Positions 58,915 to 64,000 of a stretch of 64,000 bases of DNA are shown here, in pieces. How positions within the stretch are numbered: the stretch's first letter is position 1; each line of letters begins with the position of its first letter. The notes under the pieces are model-generated. The model saw only the letters and a program-made list of their open reading frames with translations. It was not told where the DNA came from and did no database searches. A program made the translations under genes and the position numbers. The DNA is from Tolypeutes matacus (lineage: Eukaryota > Chordata > Mammalia > Cingulata > Chlamyphoridae). The DNA lies in assembly GCA_026826555.1 (NCBI GenBank), contig JAKSZT010054304.1:29000749-29064748 (forward strand), in the 5' to 3' direction.

Positions 58915-58990
58915 GGGATGATGGAAAAGTTTTGGTAATGAATGGTGGTAATGTTCACACAATATTGTCATCAAATATGTTTTGCTTTCT
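58915..58990 (+). mobile_element. Old L1 3' end scrap
   Basis: TTTGGGATGATGGAAAAGTT followed by GGTGGTAATGTTCACACAAT matches the conserved end of L1M 3' UTRs. Very short. Confidence 0.5.
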
Positions 58991-59499
58991 TTTTCTTCAT
59001 TTTTTTTAATAAGCTGATTTTTTTAATAAGCCAAAATCTTCTGAAGGAATCAAACATAAAATAAGTTACTATATTTCAAAGCCACATATATAAAAAAGAG
59101 ATAACCCATACAATATCATTTTAGCCATAAATAAATGTTAATATTAAAATGCATGTATAAACAATATTTATTAAAATATGCTTCATTTTATCCTACTTAT
59201 TTTTAAAAAATGAAATATCCATCTCTGCTTGCTTTCAAAAAGTCCAGTATTTATTTCCTGTAGCTTCTTTGATGATTTTTTTAAGGTAAAGATTAGTAGA
59301 TTAAAATCCCTTCAACTTGCATAAACTATGGTCACCATCTTGAAATAATGTCCTCATACAACTTCTCCGCAACAAAGGCTGACCCATTGCCCACCACCAG
59401 TGTGTGCTTTATATTGATAATGGAAGCTTGCTTTTTCCAGTTTAATCGAATCTTACAAATACACTTGAAGCTCAGTGTTCCAACTCAACTCCTGAAAGG
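58991..59499. other. No gene recognised
   Basis: AT-rich and unassigned. Confidence 0.5.
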
Positions 59500-59960
59500 C
59501 ATGAGTTGATGAGGCCACAAGACCAAAGAACACACCTTACGTTAGTCAGGCATAAGCTTTATCAGGATTTATGGAGAGGAGAGAATCTTTGACGGCGATA
59601 GGTCAAAAAATGAATGAAATCAATACTCCACAAAGAGACAGGGAAAATGAGGGTTAATGTAATGGGTCTCAGGACAAGGATATTCCATAGGGGTGACAAC
59701 AAAGACATTCCATAGGGTATGAGAACAGAGTTCCTGCTAGGGTCATGTGAAGCCTACACATGGGGAGAGGTGATGTTCTCAGTACACTCATAAGGAAGGA
59801 TATTTATCGAGGACAATTACTGCTTTGGGAAAATTATAGTTTATAATGCCATCTATGCATTCTCAGCCCTCTGAAGAGGTTTGTTAACCTTTAACTTATG
59901 CCTAGGTCACAGAGGAGGACTTAGGGGGGGCCCTGGGTCCCCACACTCAGGATGTATGAA
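59500..59960 (-). mobile_element. Possible LTR, antisense
   Basis: GC-richer patch whose right part ends GGGGGGCCCTGGGTCCCCAC. The style (T-rich inverted signal CTTTATCAGG near the left, G-rich right end) suggests an antisense LTR, but no ends, target duplication or family could be fixed. Confidence 0.35.
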
Positions 59961-60234
59961 AATGGGATTAATTCCACCAGCAAAAATATTTTTCCCTACC
60001 AAAACAATCAGATCTTATATCTCTTTAATACTTGAAACATCAAAATTTGTAAAAATCTCAGTTTATTATTTTCTCTGCAATGACATCTAAAATTGCTTAG
60101 ACCCAATTTCCCATTACTATCCTTTCTCAAAACCATTTTCATTATAAGGTCTTGAATAGCCTTTTCTATGATCGACAAACTCTCCTTCATGCTCACATCC
60201 TTCCCTGAAATTTTCTTTTATTATTTTCTATTTC

Positions 60235-60360
60235 CTGTCATTAGAATGGATGTTTCCTGAGAGAATGGACTTTTTCTCTCATATCTATCACCTAGAAAAA
60301 TCTGTGGAATACAACATATACTCATTGCTGAGTGTAATGTTGAATAAAACAAAAAGATCC
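60235..60360 (+). mobile_element. L2 3' end (decayed)
   Basis: ATTAGAATGGATGTTTCCTG, GAGAATGGACTTTTTCTCTC, TATCACCTAGAAAAATCTGT and a TTGAATAAA-like end resemble the LINE-2 3' terminus. Ancient and diverged. Confidence 0.5.
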
Positions 60361-60364
60361 AAAG

Positions 60365-60568
60365 CTTATATAGAGTATACTATGTACAGACACTCAAATA
60401 AATACTTAACATTAATCAACTCATTTATTCCTAAAAAGAATATTTTGAGTGAATCAGGAAAAGAGACAAAGAGATGTAAAATAACGTATTTGGCTAAAAT
60501 TGTATAGCTAAGGTTGGAAACCAAGCAGTCCATTTCCAAAGTCCACACTCTGAATCATTTGGCCCTCT
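60365..60568 (+). mobile_element. MIR SINE
   Basis: Motif order ACTATGTACAGACACTCAAA, ATCAACTCATTTATTCCTAA, GAAAAGAGACAAAGAGATGT, a TGTATAGCTAAGG stretch, AACCAAGCAGTCCATTTCCA and CACACTCTGAATCATTTGGC matches the MIR consensus layout. Plus strand. Confidence 0.78.
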
Positions 60569-61494
60569 GAATATTTGAAATTATTTTTCTTAAAAAAAGT
60601 GATGTTTCCCATTTTGAAGCACTTTAAACTAGAGATTTATCTTTGTAATACACATTGATTTATTTACTAGGGTAGATGCCAGTGACCTAATAAATGAACA
60701 ATGAAATGTCATAGGATTAGAGACATGACACACATAACATATTTTTCTTAAAATATCAGACAAAGGTAATTTCAGACAGGTCAGCCTTATCAGAACCTGG
60801 TCTGAACTTCATTGACTCACCTGAAAGCTGCATTTTTCTTTTTTTAAACTGGAAAATTGCCATTGATAGATAGTATGTCTTCAGAAGACTGTTGGAATGA
60901 ATGACGTTTTTTCTCTTCAATATTTTAATCTTTAGAACACGTTTTTAAAATAAAGATAGTTTAGAACAAGGTACTTAAATACATAGACTGTTTTGAGCTT
61001 AAGTGATTTGCATTAGGGATTCTATTACTTAATTCTGATACAGTTCTCTAAAGAGATAAGCATTTTCTATTTCAAAAGTTCTCAAAGGGTGGGGTTATGT
61101 TATTATGTTTGCACCTTTGTTTGCCCAGATCCCCATTCTGATAGAACGTAAGCATATGTCTTAGGTTTGGATAGTTAAATATATAGAAATAGGACTTTGA
61201 ATGTATAGTTAATACTCCAAAGAAGCAGATTTAGAGAAGAATTTAGTTTCATAGCAGTAATTTATAGCACAGAAACATCCAGATTCCAGAGGCAATAATG
61301 GAAGAAGTACCAACACTACCTAAAGCTTAATTTTCCAGCAATGTTGCTGTTGCCATCAGAAATCCCAGAATCCAGTGGTGGTGGTGGTAGTGTTTTTAGT
61401 GGGCATGGACTTTGGCATTTTTTTGGATCAGGTTCCAGCCACTCAAGCAAAAGAAGCATGTTGACAGAAAACAGGATTTCCCAGATTAAAAAAC
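60569..61494. other. No gene recognised
   Basis: AT-rich, with a short GGT repeat at 61376-61390. Nothing else assigned. Confidence 0.5.
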
Positions 61495-61895
61495 TATAAC
61501 ATGGGATATGCATACAACGGAATATTATCCAGCTGTAGAAAGGAATGAAGTTCTGATGTATGCTACAACACAGATGAACACTGACAACCTCCTATTGAGT
61601 GAAATAAGCCACCCACATAAAGACAAATACTGCATGATCTCTCTTATATGAAATAACTAGAAGAAGCAAATTTTATAGAGACAATGGTGGTTTATGGCAT
61701 ATTGAGGCAGGGAGAATGGGGAGGGAAGAAGGAATTAAAGCTTAACTGATGAAAGCAAGGGTAATAAATGTCAGTTATGGTATTGTGAATATACTAATAC
61801 TACTAAATTATACAATTGAATATGGTTAAGAAAGGGAAAATTTGTGCTATATGTTGGTTATTATATAAAAAGTTAAAAGAATTAAAATTTAAAAA
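61495..61895 (+). mobile_element. Old L1 3' end: ORF2 terminus and 3' UTR
   Basis: CAACGGAATATTATCCAGCT, AACCTCCTATTGAGTGAAAT, GACAAATACTGCATGATCTC and a TAATACTACTAAATTATACA-like 3' UTR end give the standard L1 3' terminal order in plus orientation. Confidence 0.83.
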
Positions 61896-62054
61896 TCTTT
61901 ATTTGAAAAAACCACTATGTCTTGAGTATCTCTGCTATAGTTTTAAGCTGAGGGAATTAATTGGAAGTAAATAAATCGGTAGACCACAAAAGTTTTAATG
62001 ACTCTGCCTTGATAGATGATATACATATATATATGTATGATATATATAGGGACA

Positions 62055-62120
62055 GATGGATGGATGGATGGATGGATGGATGGATGGATGGATGGATGGA
62101 TGGAAGAATGGATGGATGGA
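62055..62120 (+). repeat. (GATG)n microsatellite
   Basis: About 12 uninterrupted GATG units (62055-62104) and three more after an interruption. An 18-bp perfect TA-rich palindrome ATACATATATATATGTAT precedes it at 62021-62038. Met-Asp-Gly-Trp-type translations are artefacts. Confidence 0.95.
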
Positions 62121-62429
62121 CGACATGTATATGTGTGGCCATTCTATTGCTATCGAGTCATTAAGGTACTTTCCATGTTTCTTAATGCCCACCTTCAAGA
62201 AATATGCAGGTAGAACTCTTCAGCTGAAATATGAGCATCATGCTCCATGCTCAAAAAAAGTAGAGTTCATGGAGACCAATGAACAAGAATACACTTTCTA
62301 CAGGGCGGAACTGGGCATGAATGATAAGGTACCTGAGTAGCACAGTTCACTGCATTGGACATTTTAAGGGAAGAACATTCTCAACCTTAAAAGAAAGAAA
62401 TGAGGTGTCAATATTTTGTTTCTTCTTGG

Positions 62430-62690
62430 ATGAGAACAAGAATGTATGGTGTTCCAGTTCTTTGTGGAGTTCTCTTATAACCGCGAAAAGTTAAACTGTG
62501 GACAAAACTGATTTAAAAAGTTTGGAGAAAGTCAAAAGAATGACAGAAAATATAAAATGGAAAAATTTTTGGGCTAATCTTAGAGCCCATACCACCTCTG
62601 GACTTCCAGTTATGCTTGCCAAAATAAAATTTCTTATTTTAAGTCAACTTTTCATTTTATTACATGTAAACTAAAGAATCTTCATCTAAA
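62430..62690 (+). mobile_element. Possible LTR-like 3' part
   Basis: ACCTCTGGACTTCCAGTTAT followed by GCCAAAATAAAATTTCTTAT is reminiscent of the 3' half of some MaLR/ERVL LTRs. The 5' half is not recognisable, so this is tentative. Confidence 0.3.
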
Positions 62691-63439
62691 CACACATAAT
62701 CCAATGTGTATATTGATATATTTGTTTTTTTTTTTATCCCAGAGTCGTTCGACATGTTGCCTTTTAATAAATCCCTCTTCTTTTTTATGTATGCCTATAT
62801 GTCTTTATATTTGGATATTATTATCTCTGTGAATAATAATGAGCTATTTTTAAAAATTTTATTTAGTTCCATTAGGCCAGTATTTTTGTCATGTATCTGA
62901 GCCTTTCTGTTTCATTTATAAGGCTTTCTTCCAATGACTGTTTATTTGCAAAAGTGTAAAGGATAACTAAAGCTCTGTTTATGAGAGTGGGTTTTTTCAT
63001 GACAGATTAAACTTTAGGAAGGGTGGGAAGGAAAATCTTGCTTTTATGTTATTGGAAACCTATTTGTTAATAATAACTCTAGTTGCTTGGTTTTTCCAAG
63101 AAGATTAAAACACTTCAGAGTATTCATCTTTGGTTTTTTCATGTGGCAAGAGCTGGGACTATAAGGCCAATAGTATTTTGTGTCTGTATGTGTGTATGTG
63201 TGGTATGTATGACTGTTTATCATATACATCTTCACTTTGTCGCCAGGTATGCTCCTTACCTTTTTAGTTCTGAATTCCATTAAGTCCATTGTATTCATGT
63301 TCAGAGCCTCTGCAAGTTGCTCTCAGAAACATGTGCTGCCACAAAGGCAACAGTTGCTTTGCCAATAATAAAAAAATCAAGAAAAAATAACTCCATCACC
63401 CCACAAAGTTGTGACATTTTGCACCCAACCAGGGAATAC
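62691..63439. other. No gene recognised
   Basis: AT-rich with a T run at 62725 and a TG-rich patch (63180-63205). Unassigned. Confidence 0.5.
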
Positions 63440-64000
63440 TGATTTGATCGATGCCATTATAGTTTTGTCTGTTCTAGAATTTTACATAAATGGAATCATA
63501 TAGTATGTAGTTTTTTGTGTCCAACTTCTTTTGTTGCACATAATGTCTGTAAGATGTATCTATGTTTTGTTCGGCAGTTTGTTAACATTATTGTTGAGTA
63601 TATTCTGTACTGGTATATATTTGTATCCATATCTACACTGTGAGTGCTGTCATTACATACAATTTGTCTTCATTTCTTTTCAGCTTTTGATGTATATTTG
63701 TATTTTCCAGGCTTTGGAACTTGGAAACCATACTAAAATGTTTGCATGGATATTTGTATATATGGCTCTCTGAAACCTGTGTTTGTATTTCTTCATGGTA
63801 TATACATACATTGGAGTATACTTTTTGATTATGGGATATATATGTATATCTCATAAGAAATTGTAAAACTGTTTTGCATTTGTACTATTTTAAACTTCGA
63901 CCTGAAATGTGTGAGACAATTCCAACTACTCCACATCCTTGTCAACAGTTTTCAAGTCTTCAAAAAAAATTTTTAGCCATTAAGTTGATGTGAAATGGCA
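63440..64000 (-). mobile_element. Ancient L1 3' UTR, antisense, running off the window
   Basis: AAATGGAATCATATAGTATG, TAAGATGTATCTATG, TCATAAGAAATTGTAAAACT, GTGTGAGACAATTCCAACTA and CTACTCCACATCCTTGTCAA are the inverted hallmarks of L1M 3' UTRs. The element continues past 64000. Confidence 0.82.

Noticed and set aside
62055..62120. CRISPR-like or protein repeat (GATG)n
   Set aside because: A plain tetranucleotide microsatellite without spacers.

Overview
The window looks like AT-rich intergenic or intronic DNA of a placental mammal, most likely a xenarthran and probably an armadillo (Dasypus-like). The organism call rests on tRNA-derived SINEs of the DAS type (27789-27967, 53348-53523) and on an L1 lineage with a very long 3' UTR that occurs several times here. 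MIR, L2, MER5A and MaLR-type LTRs give the general mammalian background. I find no intact protein-coding gene and no functional RNA gene; nearly every open frame is a piece of a retroelement. All family names come from recognising the sequence by eye, and no alignment was run.

Layout. 1-3415: stacked L1 3' ends on an older L1. 6826-7210: an antisense solo LTR with a 6-bp target duplication. 7508-7943: a minus-strand chimeric retrogene (SINE + A-tail + 28S rRNA 3' end + T-run + A-rich tail) inside a perfect 12-bp duplication. 8.4-12.7 kb: two LTRs, a MER5A and rearranged L1 3' UTR pieces. 14.8-15.3 kb: a clean 5'-truncated antisense L1. 16.3-21.4 kb: an L1 whose ORF2 is interrupted by the 5' UTR and ORF1 start of another L1. 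21.4-24.9 kb: older L1 with a long inverted repeat and two dimeric SINEs. 26-30 kb: a MaLR-type LTR, a DAS SINE and an antisense class I ERV remnant. 30-37 kb: mostly unassigned, with MIR copies and an RPL18 processed pseudogene at 34.2 kb. 37.4-45 kb: an L1 with both ends and a matching target duplication, decayed and missing about 2 kb of ORF2. 46-49.5 kb: an antisense ancient L1. 51.2-57.5 kb: a MaLR-type LTR and a decayed L1M carrying a young DAS SINE in its 5' UTR. 58-64 kb: L1 ends, L2, MIR, a GATG microsatellite and another antisense L1 tail.

There is no gene network to describe. The biology is retrotransposition: L1 machinery has mobilised itself, the SINEs, an RPL18 mRNA and a 28S rRNA end. 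The best items for follow-up are the SINE-28S chimera, the L1 3' UTR with an internal duplication, the 5' UTR block embedded in an ORF2, and the 69-bp inverted repeat around a SINE dimer.
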